Below, piece by piece: positions 21,678 through 32,000 of a stretch of 64,000 bases of DNA. The stretch is from positions 9,912,698-9,976,697 of the forward strand of contig OZ038482.1 in NCBI GenBank assembly GCA_964036315.1. Reading direction: 5' to 3'. Below the pieces are notes generated by a model that ran no database searches, was not told the DNA's origin, and worked only from the letters and a program-made list of their open reading frames with translations. Positions within the stretch are counted from its first letter, which is position 1. The number at the start of each line of letters is the position of its first letter. A program made the position numbers and the translations under genes. This stretch comes from Acanthosepion esculentum (lineage: Eukaryota > Mollusca > Cephalopoda > Sepiida > Sepiidae).

Positions 21678-22784
21678 TTAGGAACTAGCATTTTTTTTTA
21701 TTGCTGTTGACCTTTCAGTGTCTGGTTGTCTACCTTCTTGATCTATGATATGGCCAAGGTATTTAATTTCCTTCATGAAAAAATCGCATTTGTTTTCTTT
21801 TACCTTGAATCCATAGCTTTGTATTCTCTTAAGCACCTCTTGTACATGTTCCCAATGTTGTTCAACGTTTTCGCTATTTATCAATACGTCATCCAGCCAT
21901 GCAATCGTGTACTCTAGTCCGGCAAGCATCGTATCCATTGTCTGTTGGAATATAGCCGGCGTGACCTTAATCCAAAATGGTAATCTTTAGTATCTGTACA
22001 ATCCTTTGTGTGTGTTTATGCACAGTAGTTTTGAACTTTTCTTATTGACTGGAATTTGCAGGTACGCTTCAATTAAATCAATTTTTGAAAAAAAATTTCC
22101 TCCATTTAATTTAGTGAATACTTCTTCTGGACTGGATATAGGATAGTGGTAGTCCTTTATTGCTGTGTTCAAACCTGTAGAAAAATCAGCGCAAACTCGA
22201 ATTTCTCCTGATTTCTTTTTGACGTAGACCGTCGGTGCAGCCCATTTGCTGTATTCTACTTTTGTCAATATGCCAGTGTTTTCGAGTCTAGTTAATTCTT
22301 GATCAATTTTTTCAATTGACGCAAACGGTACGCTCCTTTTTTTCTTGAAGTTAGGTTGAACGTTTTCTTTTATTTCGATATTTGCTGCCATTTTCTTACA
22401 TCTTCCGAGACCTACTGAAAATATTTTGGGGAAACTCGTTTTTAGTTTCTCTTTTAATTTGTCTACCTCGGTTGATAAACTTTTTACATTTTGGCAGTAC
22501 GTACTTATTGGTAGATCCCAAAGCTCGAATTTTTGCATCCAGTCCGTTCCGAAAAGGTTTTCTATATTTCTTAAGACGTACATTTTTAGTTTTTTCGTCA
22601 TTCCATTAAATGTTACATTTGTAATTACTTCACCCTCAAATTTTATCTTTCTCCCCGTAACTGATCTAGCAATTTTATCCGTTTCTAACATGGCAGGTTT
22701 GTTTAGTTTTCTCCATGTTTGTAGGTTTATAATAGTTAAGTCTGAGCCAGAATCCAGCTGTAGCCTGACTTTTCTGTTTTGCAT
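21678..22784 (-). pseudogene. Gypsy protease and reverse transcriptase with one nonsense codon
   Basis: A single frame interrupted by one stop at 21987-21989. The N-terminal part is an aspartic protease with RLQLDSGSDLTIINL (catalytic Asp in DSG). RT begins near residue 165: VPFASIEKIDQELTRLENTG, then KWAAPTVYVKKKSGEIRVCA and FSKIDLIEAYLQIPV with the first catalytic Asp in KIDL. After the stop come PAIFQQTMD and AWLDDVLI, the YxDD-type box with the two other Asp (the family usually has Y-L-D-D; here W-L-D-D), and GFKVKENKCDFF and KYLGHIID. Beyond 21678 the frame is lost toward RNase H. Confidence 0.88.
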
Positions 22785-22894
22785 TTCAACTTGTACGTAT
22801 TTGCTTATGTTAGTCTCATCAGCTTGGTCAGTCTTCGTGATTCTTATTCTGCTTTTGCTTTCTCTTCTAGACTAACAATGAGAACTTTTGTGTC

Positions 22895-23440
22895 CTATTT
22901 TTTTTGCATATTGTAAAACGGTATGTAGTCTTTAAACCAATGCCAAGTCCCACAGCGATAGCATGGACTGGGTGGTAGTTTTTTTCTGATATTGATTTTT
23001 AGAGTTAGAAAATTTTGTTTTACCTGTTCTTGAGGTGGGGGGATTGGTTTGGTTTGTTTGTGAGGGGGGAAAGTTGGTTGTCTTCGTGCTTTATGTATGA
23101 GCGCGGTGCCAGCTTCTTCTATGTCTTTTGAGTCTTTCTTCACACTGATACATCTCTGGCAGTCTTCGGCTAGTTTTTGAAGTGTCAAATCTTGTTCATT
23201 CTCCAATTTAGTAAGGATACTGCGTCTCATTTCCGCGTCTTTGGTTGAAACCAGTCCTTGGACGTAAATTAAGCATTTGAAATTGTCCGCGCTGAGTTCC
23301 GATAATTTGAAGTCGTCACAATATTTGTTGACAATGGACACGAAAGTTATGTAATCTTCGTTGTCTTTTTTTGTTAGGTTCATGCATTTCCATCTTTTGT
23401 GGAATAGTGAGGTATTATGGCTGAAAGGTTCTGTTAGCAA
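22895..23440 (-). pseudogene. Gypsy gag, distal part with altered zinc knuckle
   Basis: Residues 1-120 have the retrotransposon-gag helices (LFHKRWKCMNL, DNFKCLIYVQGL, LTLQKLAEDCQRC). Near residue 160 comes CYRCGTWHWFKDY: the C-x2-C-x3-H-x4-C knuckle with the last Cys replaced by Tyr, so zinc binding would be poor. The frame is cut from the N-terminal gag part (23898-23599) by a palindromic duplication at 23450-23494. It ends in MQKK just before the protease frame. Confidence 0.8.
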
Positions 23441-23449
23441 ACAAGTGAT

Positions 23450-23494
23450 CTAACTTTCAAAGAAGCCATGAAACATGGCTTCTTTGAAAGTTAG
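23450..23494. repeat. 21-bp perfect inverted repeat with 3-base loop inside gag
   Basis: Positions 23450-23470 (ctaactttcaaagaagccat g) and 23474-23494 are exact reverse complements around aaa. It introduces a stop into the gag frame. Close by, 23531-23554 and 23555-23578 are a perfect 24-bp tandem duplication (tttgcggtcaaattcatata gatc), in frame. Confidence 0.95.
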
Positions 23495-23598
23495 TTCGCA
23501 TGTGCCTAATTTTCTTAGTAATAGACGTACTTTGCGGTCAAATTCATATAGATCTTTGCGGTCAAATTCATATAGATCTTCGTACCTTCGGAAGTAAT

Positions 23599-23898
23599 TT
23601 ACAAAAGTTTTATCTTCGTCGGGTGCGTACGTGAAATCTTCGATAGTTCTCCAAATAGCGTCTTATGAGAGAACTGTTTCCTTTTCGGATTTTTGCTCTT
23701 TGATTTTTTTTTATTTGACATTACATGTAGCAATAATTCTTGTAATTCCAGATGTTTCTGTTCGTTTTTTTGTTGTTGTTGAAATTGGATTTTGATAAGT
23801 TCCACAGTGGTTGACTTAAAATCTTCCATGTTGACGTAATTTTTGTGTACGTATATTACCTTTAGTGTAACCTGATATTCTGTAACCTGTGTACGCAA
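23599..23898 (-). pseudogene. Gypsy gag, N-terminal part
   Basis: A 99-codon frame. A likely natural start is the Met at about residue 24 (MEDFKSTTVELIKIQFQQQQ), followed by a Gln-rich coiled segment and a Lys/Ser-rich basic patch (NKKKSKSKNPKRK). The family link rests on position just after the 5' LTR and before the gag core. After 23599 the coding continues in another frame (YEDLYEFDRK, LLLRKLGTCELTFKEA) up to the palindrome. Confidence 0.6.
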
Positions 23899-24059
23899 AA
23901 GAATTTCATTTATTGCCAGTAAAATTGATATCCAAAAAGAATTTTTTTTATGTGTTCGCGTAGAACTGTTTTTTTTTTAGAAATCTCGCGTAGGATTTGT
24001 TTTTTGTTTTTGTTTCTTTTAGAAATCTCTACGTAGAACTTGTTTTTTTAGAGTTTACT

Positions 24060-24225
24060 CCTCGACTACTGTTATGTGCGTCGAAAAAGGTTTGTCCTCG
24101 GCGTAGAGAGTTCGTGTTTCTTTTGGGGTTTTACAGGTCGCCACTTGTTATGTGCGACGGATAGCAAAAAAGTATGTCTTCCACGTAGAGAGTTCGTTTT
24201 TCCTTAGGGTTACCTCGTCGCCACT
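24060..24225 (-). repeat. Gypsy leader with tandem repeats and primer-binding-like site
   Basis: Two decayed copies of about 84 bp (tgttatgtgcg ... gtagagagttcgt ... tcgcc), the second joined to the LTR. On the minus strand TGGCGACGAGG starts two bases after the LTR, the usual place of a tRNA primer-binding site. The same cgccacttgttatg junction is repeated at 24131-24145, so the leader contains a duplicated LTR/PBS-junction sequence. Confidence 0.7.
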
Positions 24226-24555
24226 TGTTATGGTCCAAGTTCCTTGTACCACGGTGATGGTCCAAGGTAGAACCAATGAAGAATAAGTCGAACACAGGTA
24301 TGGAATAACACAGATATATTACAAACAGAAATATGTACACAGAAGTAGAAGTGTTAGCAATAACAATCAGATTTGGTTAGAGTGAACTATGTTGTCCCGA
24401 CAAGTATCACTATTCCAATGTCTTACAGTAATCGTCTGACTCGACTCTGACTCTGACCGTCTGACTGACTGTCACTGTGACTTTGCCCTTCCTCTTGAGG
24501 AGCAGTATTTATGATGTCCGGAATAGTCTATTATTATTATGGGTAAGTTCCCATA

Positions 24556-24558
<3 letters not shown>
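24226..24558 (-). repeat. Gypsy 5' LTR
   Basis: Begins tgttatgg and ends ccataaca on the plus strand: the 8-bp terminal inverted repeat is perfect here. Near identical to 19484-19811. Followed on the plus strand by a CA/TA microsatellite. Confidence 0.95.
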
Positions 24559-24601
<43 letters not shown>

Positions 24602-24602
24602 C
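24559..24602. repeat. (CA)n(TA)n(CA)n microsatellite
   Basis: cacacacaca, about 14 TA units, then cacacacc. It lies between the Gypsy 5' LTR and a mariner element. Confidence 0.93.
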
Positions 24603-24608
24603 AATACG

Positions 24609-25434
24609 CAGGGTACGATGGGTAAATTGACGCCATATAATATTTTTAATTTCGTGCATGCGGGATGTTTGTTTTTGATTTTGTTGACACCACATTATGG
24701 CAGGGTCAGTTGGGCACCGTCTGTGAGAAAAATAGCACCAAGATGCAATTCAATTCACCAGAAGCTTGTAAACGGCACGCTGTACTGTTTGACATTCGCC
24801 CCGGAAGCTCCAATACGAACATTTTCGAGTGTTTGGTTGTCAATCTGAGGACAGCGTGGAGGATTCAGAAAGAGTTGGCTGAGTTTAATGGTGATAACGA
24901 AGGCATTACAGCTCGGAAAACTCACTCTCATTCTTCTGATAAGAAAAGAACTTTCGAATTTGTTGGTGAGAGCCTACATCAATGCCTTGAGGAGGTAGTG
25001 CTGCTCTGGGTCAAAAGGGCGGCTACAGGAAGACTATATTTCTGCCAACAGGATTCTGCACCATGTCACACAAGCAGGAGAACCATGTCATAGCTGTCAA
25101 TAAATTTCTGCGACCACATAAGCCATTACATCTACCCACGTAACTCGCCAGACTGCAACCCCCTTGACGCAGATGAGCGAGAGACCAAATAAAGCTCCTG
25201 GTAACACCAAAGATGAACTGAAGGCAAGGATTATGGCAGCATTCACCAACTTAAACGAGGAGACCATTCAGAAGAGATGCAGGAAGTTCGAAGTCATCTG
25301 GAGGGCATGGTTGAAGACAATGGCGATTTTATTGAATAAATTTAATCTTTAGTATTTCAAGATATTTTGGTGCAATTTGATGCAATGTCAGTGTTATTTT
25401 TTTTTCGTAATTTAGACGAAAATTTATCCATCGC

Positions 25435-25440
<6 letters not shown>
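24609..25440 (+). mobile_element. maT-type mariner (DD37D), internally deleted copy 1
   Basis: Ends: gggtacgatgggtaaattga at 24611 and its reverse complement form aatttatccatcgcaccc ending at 25438, followed by TA; the left TA has become CA. The element is 0.83 kb, shorter than a full mariner of about 1.3 kb. The same terminal sequence begins the element at 54219. It lies between microsatellites on both sides. Confidence 0.85.
24665..25352 (+). pseudogene. maT-type mariner transposase, deleted
   Basis: The transposase cuts and pastes its own element. An N-terminal helix-turn-helix part reads EACKRHAVLFDIRPGSSNTN and LRTAWRIQKELAEF. After EFVGE the sequence jumps to LHQCLEEVVLLWVKRAATGR, so the middle with the first catalytic Asp is missing. 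The second catalytic Asp is in FCQQDSAPCHTS, and the third is the Asp of SPDCNPLD; 37 residues lie between them (counting one stop codon as a residue), the DD37D spacing of the maT subfamily. A stop falls after RRTMS at about 25091, and a final frame (25164-25352) gives the C-terminus APGNTKDELKARIMAAFTNL. Dead. Confidence 0.85.
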
Positions 25441-25479
<39 letters not shown>

Positions 25480-25716
25480 GTAAGCAAATGTGTGGATGTA
25501 GATCCGACGGTATGATGAAAATGTGGAAAAGACAAAGCAAAATCCGAATATATGAGTTTACTGTTTTTATTATGTTTTTGTTTTTTGTATATATATATAT
25601 ATATAGTTGCGTTGATGTGAGCTTGTGACCCTGGGTAACTAACGGAACTAACTCTGTGAGTTCTATCGCTGATATTGTGCGCTTTGCAATAAGTACCACG
25701 CATGTATAATATACGT

Positions 25717-25757
<41 letters not shown>

Positions 25758-25815
25758 AGAATTGGACATTGTCCGACAATTTATTTAAAGACATTTTTTA
25801 TATATATATATATAA
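25438..25815. repeat. (AT)n microsatellites at left edge of satellite array
   Basis: AT runs at about 25438-25470, 25588-25605, 25720-25753 and 25799-25814. The chance Ile-Tyr frames here are translated microsatellite. No gene in between. Confidence 0.93.
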
Positions 25816-25837
25816 AGAATGTCATTAATTCCATATA

Positions 25838-26040
25838 GCATTTTTTCATCAGATTCGTTCTAGAAATCAAATTATGAAATGAAAAGGCGTTACAACACTT
25901 CTTTCCACTTTTGCATTAAGAGCTACTCATATTCTACACACTTGACTTCATCCCGATCAGTTTTTAGTTTCTAGTTGGTCATTTATTTTCAACATTGCTT
26001 TAAATAAAGATGATCGTTACGCTTGCAATAAAATCGCATT
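25838..26040. repeat. Diverged edge monomer of the 184-bp satellite
   Basis: The left-most copy has cagattcgttctagaaatca instead of the standard cagattccttcaagagattg, and its left half is 16 bases longer between cagattc and ttgca. From ttgcattaag onward it matches the other monomers. A diverged edge copy is expected for an array that grows and homogenises from within. Confidence 0.9.
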
Positions 26041-29000
26041 TATTTTTATCAGATTCCTTCAAGAGATTGAAATAAGGGAAGAGGCTTCCTTCCTTTGCAC
26101 TAAGAGCTGCTCATATTCTACACACTTGACTTCATCCCGATCAGTTTTTAGTTTCTAGTTGGTCATTTATTTTCAACATTGCTTTAAATAAAGATGGTCG
26201 TTACGCTTGCAATAAAATCGCATTTATTTTTATCAGATTCCTTCAAGAGATTGAAATAAGGGAAGAGGCTTCCTTCCTTTGCACTAAGAGCTGCTCATAT
26301 TCTACACACTTGACTTCATCTCGATCAGTTTTTAGTTTCTAGTTGGTCATTTATTTTCAACATTGCTTTAAATAAAGATGGTCGTTACGCTTGCAATAAA
26401 ATCGCATTTATTTTTATCAGATTCCTTCAAGAGATTGAAATAAGGGAAGAGGCTTCCTTCCTTTGCACTAAGAGCTGCTCATATTCTACACACTTGACTT
26501 CATCCCGATCAGTTTTTAGTTTCTAGTTGGTCATTTATTTTCAACATTGCTTTAAATAAAGATGATCGTTACGCTTGCAATAAAATCGCATTTATTTTTA
26601 TCAGATTCCTTCAAGAGATTGAAATAAGGGAAGAGGCTTCCTTCCTTTGCACTAAGAGCTGCTCATATTCTACACACTTGACTTCATCCCGATCAGTTTT
26701 TAGTTTCTAGTTGGTCATTTATTTTCAACATTGCTTTAAATAAAGATGATCGTTACGCTTGCAATAAAATCGCATTTATTTTTATCAGATTCCTTCAAGA
26801 GATTGAAATAAGGGAAGAGGCTTCCTTCCTTTGCACTAAGAGCTGCTCATATTCTACACACTTGACTTCATCCCGATCAGTTTTTAGTTTCTAGTTGGTC
26901 ATTTATTTTCAACATTGCTTTAAATAAAGATGATCGTTACGCTTGCAATAAAATCGCATTTATTTTTATCAGATTCCTTCAAGAGATTGAAATAAGGGAA
27001 GAGGCTTCCTTCCTTTGCACTAAGAGCTGCTCATATTCTACACACTTGACTTCATCCCGATCAGTTTTTAGTTTCTAGTTGGTCATTTATTTTCAACATT
27101 GCTTTAAATAAAGATGATCGTTACGCTTGCAATAAAATCGCATTTATTTTTATCAGATTCCTTCAAGAGATTGAAATAAGGGAAGAGGCTTCCTTCCTTT
27201 GCACTAAGAGCTGCTCATATTCTACACACTTGACTTCATCCCGATCAGTTTTTAGTTTCTAGTTGGTCATTTATTTTCAACATTGCTTTAAATAAAGATG
27301 ATCGTTACGCTTGCAATAAAATCGCATTTATTTTTATCAGATTCCTTCAAGAGATTGAAATAAGGGAAGAGGCTTCCTTCCTTTGCACTAAGAGCTGCTC
27401 ATATTCTACACACTTGACTTCATCCCGATCAGTTTTTAGTTTCTAGTTGGTCATTTATTTTCAACATTGCTTTAAATAAAGATGATCGTTACGCTTGCAA
27501 TAAAATCGCATTTATTTTTATCAGATTCCTTCAAGAGATTGAAATAAGGGAAGAGGCTTCCTTCCTTTGCACTAAGAGCTGCTCATATTCTACACACTTG
27601 ACTTCATCCCGATCAGTTTTTAGTTTCTAGTTGGTCATTTATTTTCAACATTGCTTTAAATAAAGATGATCGTTACGCTTGCAATAAAATCGCATTTATT
27701 TTTATCAGATTCCTTCAAGAGATTGAAATAAGGGAAGAGGCTTCCTTCCTTTGCACTAAGAGCTGCTCATATTCTACACACTTGACTTCATCCCGATCAG
27801 TTTTTAGTTTCTAGTTGGTCATTTATTTTCAACATTGCTTTAAATAAAGATGGTCGTTACGCTTGCAATAAAATCGCATTTATTTTTATCAGATTCCTTC
27901 AAGAGATTGAAATAAGGGAAGAGGCTTCCTTCCTTTGCACTAAGAGCTGCTCATATTCTACACACTTGACTTCATCCCGATCAGTTTTTAGTTTCTAGTT
28001 GGTCATTTATTTTCAACATTGCTTTAAATAAAGATGGTCGTTACGCTTGCAATAAAATCGCATTTATTTTTATCAGATTCCTTCAAGAGATTGAAATAAG
28101 GGAAGAGGCTTCCTTCCTTTGCACTAAGAGCTGCTCATATTCTACACACTTGACTTCATCTCGATCAGTTTTTAGTTTCTAGTTGGTCATTTATTTTCAA
28201 CATTGCTTTAAATAAAGATGGTCGTTACGCTTGCAATAAAATCGCATTTATTTTTATCAGATTCCTTCAAGAGATTGAAATAAGGGAAGAGGCTTCCTTC
28301 CTTTGCACTAAGAGCTGCTCATATTCTACACACTTGACTTCATCTCGATCAGTTTTTAGTTTCTAGTTGGTCATTTATTTTCAACATTGCTTTAAATAAA
28401 GATGGTCGTTACGCTTGCAATAAAATCGCATTTATTTTTATCAGATTCCTTCAAGAGATTGAAATAAGGGAAGAGGCTTCCTTCCTTTGCACTAAGAGCT
28501 GCTCATATTCTACACACTTGACTTCATCTCGATCAGTTTTTAGTTTCTAGTTGGTCATTTATTTTCAACAGAGATTTAAATAAGGATGATCGTTACGCTT
28601 GCAATAAAATCGCATTTATTTTTATCAGATTCCTTCAAGAGATTGAAATAAGGGAAGAGGCTTCCTTCCTTTGCACTAAGAGCTGCTCATATTCTACACA
28701 CTTGACTTCATCTCGATCAGTTTTTAGTTTCTAGTTGGTCATTTATTTTCAACATTGCTTTAAATAAAGATGGTCGTTACGCTTGCAATAAAATCGCATT
28801 TATTTTTATCAGATTCCTTCAAGAGATTGAAATAAGGGAAGAGGCTTCCTTCCTTTGCACTAAGAGCTGCTCATATTCTACACACTTGACTTCATCTCGA
28901 TCAGTTTTTAGTTTCTAGTTGGTCATTTATTTTCAACATTGCTTTAAATAAAGATGGTCGTTACGCTTGCAATAAAATCGCATTTATTTTTATCAGATTC

Positions 29001-32000
29001 CTTCAAGAGATTGAAATAAGGGAAGAGGCTTCCTTCCTTTGCACTAAGAGCTGCTCATATTCTACACACTTGACTTCATCTCGATCAGTTTTTAGTTTCT
29101 AGTTGGTCATTTATTTTCAACATTGCCTTAAATAAAGATGATCGTTACGCTTGCAATAAAATCGCATTTATTTTTATCAGATTCCTTCAAGAGATTGAAA
29201 TAAGGGAAGAGGCTTCCTTCCTTTGCACTAAGAGCTGCTCATATTCTACACACTTGACTTCATCTCGATCAGTTTTTAGTTTCTAGTTGGTCATTTATTT
29301 TCAACATTGCTTTAAATAAAGATGATCGTTACGCTTGCAATAAAATCGCATTTATTTTTATCAGATTCCTTCAAGAGATTGAAATAAGGGAAGAGGCTTC
29401 CTTCCTTTGCACTAAGAGCTGCTCATATTCTACACACTTGACTTCATCTCGATCAGTTTTTAGTTTCTAGTTGGTCATTTATTTTCAACAGAGCTTTAAA
29501 TAAAGATGGTCGTTACGCTTGCAATAAAATCGCATTTATTTTTATCAGATTCCTTCAAGAGATTGAAATAAGGGAAGAGGCTTCCTTCCTTTGCACTAAG
29601 AGCTGCTCATATTCTACACACTTGACTTCATCTCGATCAGTTTTTAGTTTCTAGTTGGTCATTTATTTTCAACAGAGCTTTAAATAAAGATGGTCGTTAC
29701 GCTTGCAATAAAATCGCATTTATTTTTATCAGATTCCTTCAAGAGATTGAAATAAGGGAAGAGGCTTCCTTCCTTTGCACTAAGAGCTGCTCATATTCTA
29801 CACACTTGACTTCATCTCGATCAGTTTTTAGTTTCTAGTTGGTCATTTATTTTCAACATTGCTTTAAATAAAGATGATCGTTACGCTTGCAATAAAATCG
29901 CATTTATTTTTATCAGATTCCTTCAAGAGATTGAAATAAGGGAAGAGGCTTCCTTCCTTTGCACTAAGAGCTGCTCATATTCTACACACTTGACTTCATC
30001 TCGATCAGTTTTTAGTTTCTAGTTGGTCATTTATTTTCAACATTGCTTTAAATAAAGATGGTCGTTACGCTTGCAATAAAATCGCATTTATTTTTATCAG
30101 ATTCCTTCAAGAGATTGAAATAAGGGAAGAGGCTTCCTTCCTTTGCACTAAGAGCTGCTCATATTCTACACACTTGACTTCATCTCGATCAGTTTTTAGT
30201 TTCTAGTTGGTCATTTATTTTCAACATTGCTTTAAATAAAGATGGTCGTTACGCTTGCAATAAAATCGCATTTATTTTTATCAGATTCCTTCAAGAGATT
30301 GAAATAAGGGAAGAGGCTTCCTTCCTTTGCACTAAGAGCTGCTCATATTCTACACACTTGACTTCATCTCGATCAGTTTTTAGTTTCTAGTTGGTCATTT
30401 ATTTTCAACATTGCTTTAAATAAAGATGGTCGTTACGCTTGCAATAAAATCGCATTTATTTTTATCAGATTCCTTCAAGAGATTGAAATAAGGGAAGAGG
30501 CTTCCTTCCTTTGCACTAAGAGCTGCTCATATTCTACACACTTGACTTCATCTCGATCAGTTTTTAGTTTCTAGTTGGTCATTTATTTTCAACAGAGCTT
30601 TAAATAAAGATGGTCGTTACGCTTGCAATAAAATCGCATTTATTTTTATCAGATTCCTTCAAGAGATTGAAATAAGGGAAGAGGCTTCCTTCCTTTGCAC
30701 TAAGAGCTGCTCATATTCTACACACTTGACTTCATCTCGATCAGTTTTTAGTTTCTAGTTGGTCATTTATTTTCAACATTGCTTTAAATAAAGATGATCG
30801 TTACGCTTGCAATAAAATCGCATTTATTTTTATCAGATTCCTTCAAGAGATTGAAATAAGGGAAGAGGCTTCCTTCCTTTGCACTAAGAGCTGCTCATAT
30901 TCTACACACTTGACTTCATCTCGATCAGTTTTTAGTTTCTAGTTGGTCATTTATTTTCAACATTGCTTTAAATAAAGATGGTCGTTACGCTTGCAATAAA
31001 ATCGCATTTATTTTTATCAGATTCCTTCAAGAGATTGAAATAAGGGAAGAGGCTTCCTTCCTTTGCACTAAGAGGTGCTCATATTCTACACACTTGACTT
31101 CATCTCGATCAGTTTTTAGTTTCTAGTTGGTCATTTATTTTCAACATTGCTTTAAATAAAGATGGTCGTTACGCTTGCAATAAAATCGCATTTATTTTTA
31201 TCAGATTCCTTCAAGAGATTGAAATAAGGGAAGAGGCTTCCTTCCTTTGCACTAAGAGCTGCTCATATTCTACACACTTGACTTCATCTCGATCAGTTTT
31301 TAGTTTCTAGTTGGTCATTTATTTTCAACATTGCTTTAAATAAAGATGATCGTTACGCTTGCAATAAAATCGCATTTATTTTTATCAGATTCCTTCAAGA
31401 GATTGAAATAAGGGAAGAGGCTTCCTTCCTTTGCACTAAGAGCTGCTCATATTCTACACACTTGACTTCATCTCGATCAGTTTTTAGTTTCTAGTTGGTC
31501 ATTTATTTTCAACATTGCTTTAAATAAAGATGATCGTTACGCTTGCAATAAAATCGCATTTATTTTTATCAGATTCCTTCAAGAGATTGAAATAAGGGAA
31601 GAGGCTTCCTTCCTTTGCACTAAGAGCTGCTCATATTCTACACACTTGACTTCATCTCGATCAGTTTTTAGTTTCTAGTTGGTCATTTATTTTCAACAGA
31701 GCTTTAAATAAGGATGATCGTTACGCTTGCAATAAAATCGCATTTATTTTTATCAGATTCCTTCAAGAGATTGAAATAAGGGAAGAGGCTTCCTTCCTTT
31801 GCACTAAGAGCTGCTCATATTCTACACACTTGACTTCATCTCGATCAGTTTTTAGTTTCTAGTTGGTCATTTATTTTCAACATTGCTTTAAATAAAGATG
31901 GTCGTTACGCTTGCAATAAAATCGCATTTATTTTTATCAGATTCCTTCAAGAGATTGAAATAAGGGAAGAGGCTTCCTTCCTTTGCACTAAGAGCTGCTC

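Larger units (their letters stand above)
19484..24558 (-). mobile_element. Gypsy LTR retrotransposon, nearly full length, inactive
   Basis: The 5.07-kb element has two LTRs in direct orientation (328 and 333 bp, differing at roughly a dozen sites plus small indels). Coding sense is the minus strand: gag (23898-22895), protease and RT (22784-21678), RNase H (about 21640-21294) and integrase (21174-19804), the protease-RT-RNaseH-integrase order that defines Gypsy. A primer-binding-like TGGCGACGAGG follows the 5' LTR. Lesions: an inverted duplication with a stop in gag, a Cys-to-Tyr change in the zinc knuckle, an in-frame stop in RT and frame changes around RNase H. The similarity of the LTRs shows a fairly recent insertion, but it cannot encode full Pol now. 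Confidence 0.93.
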
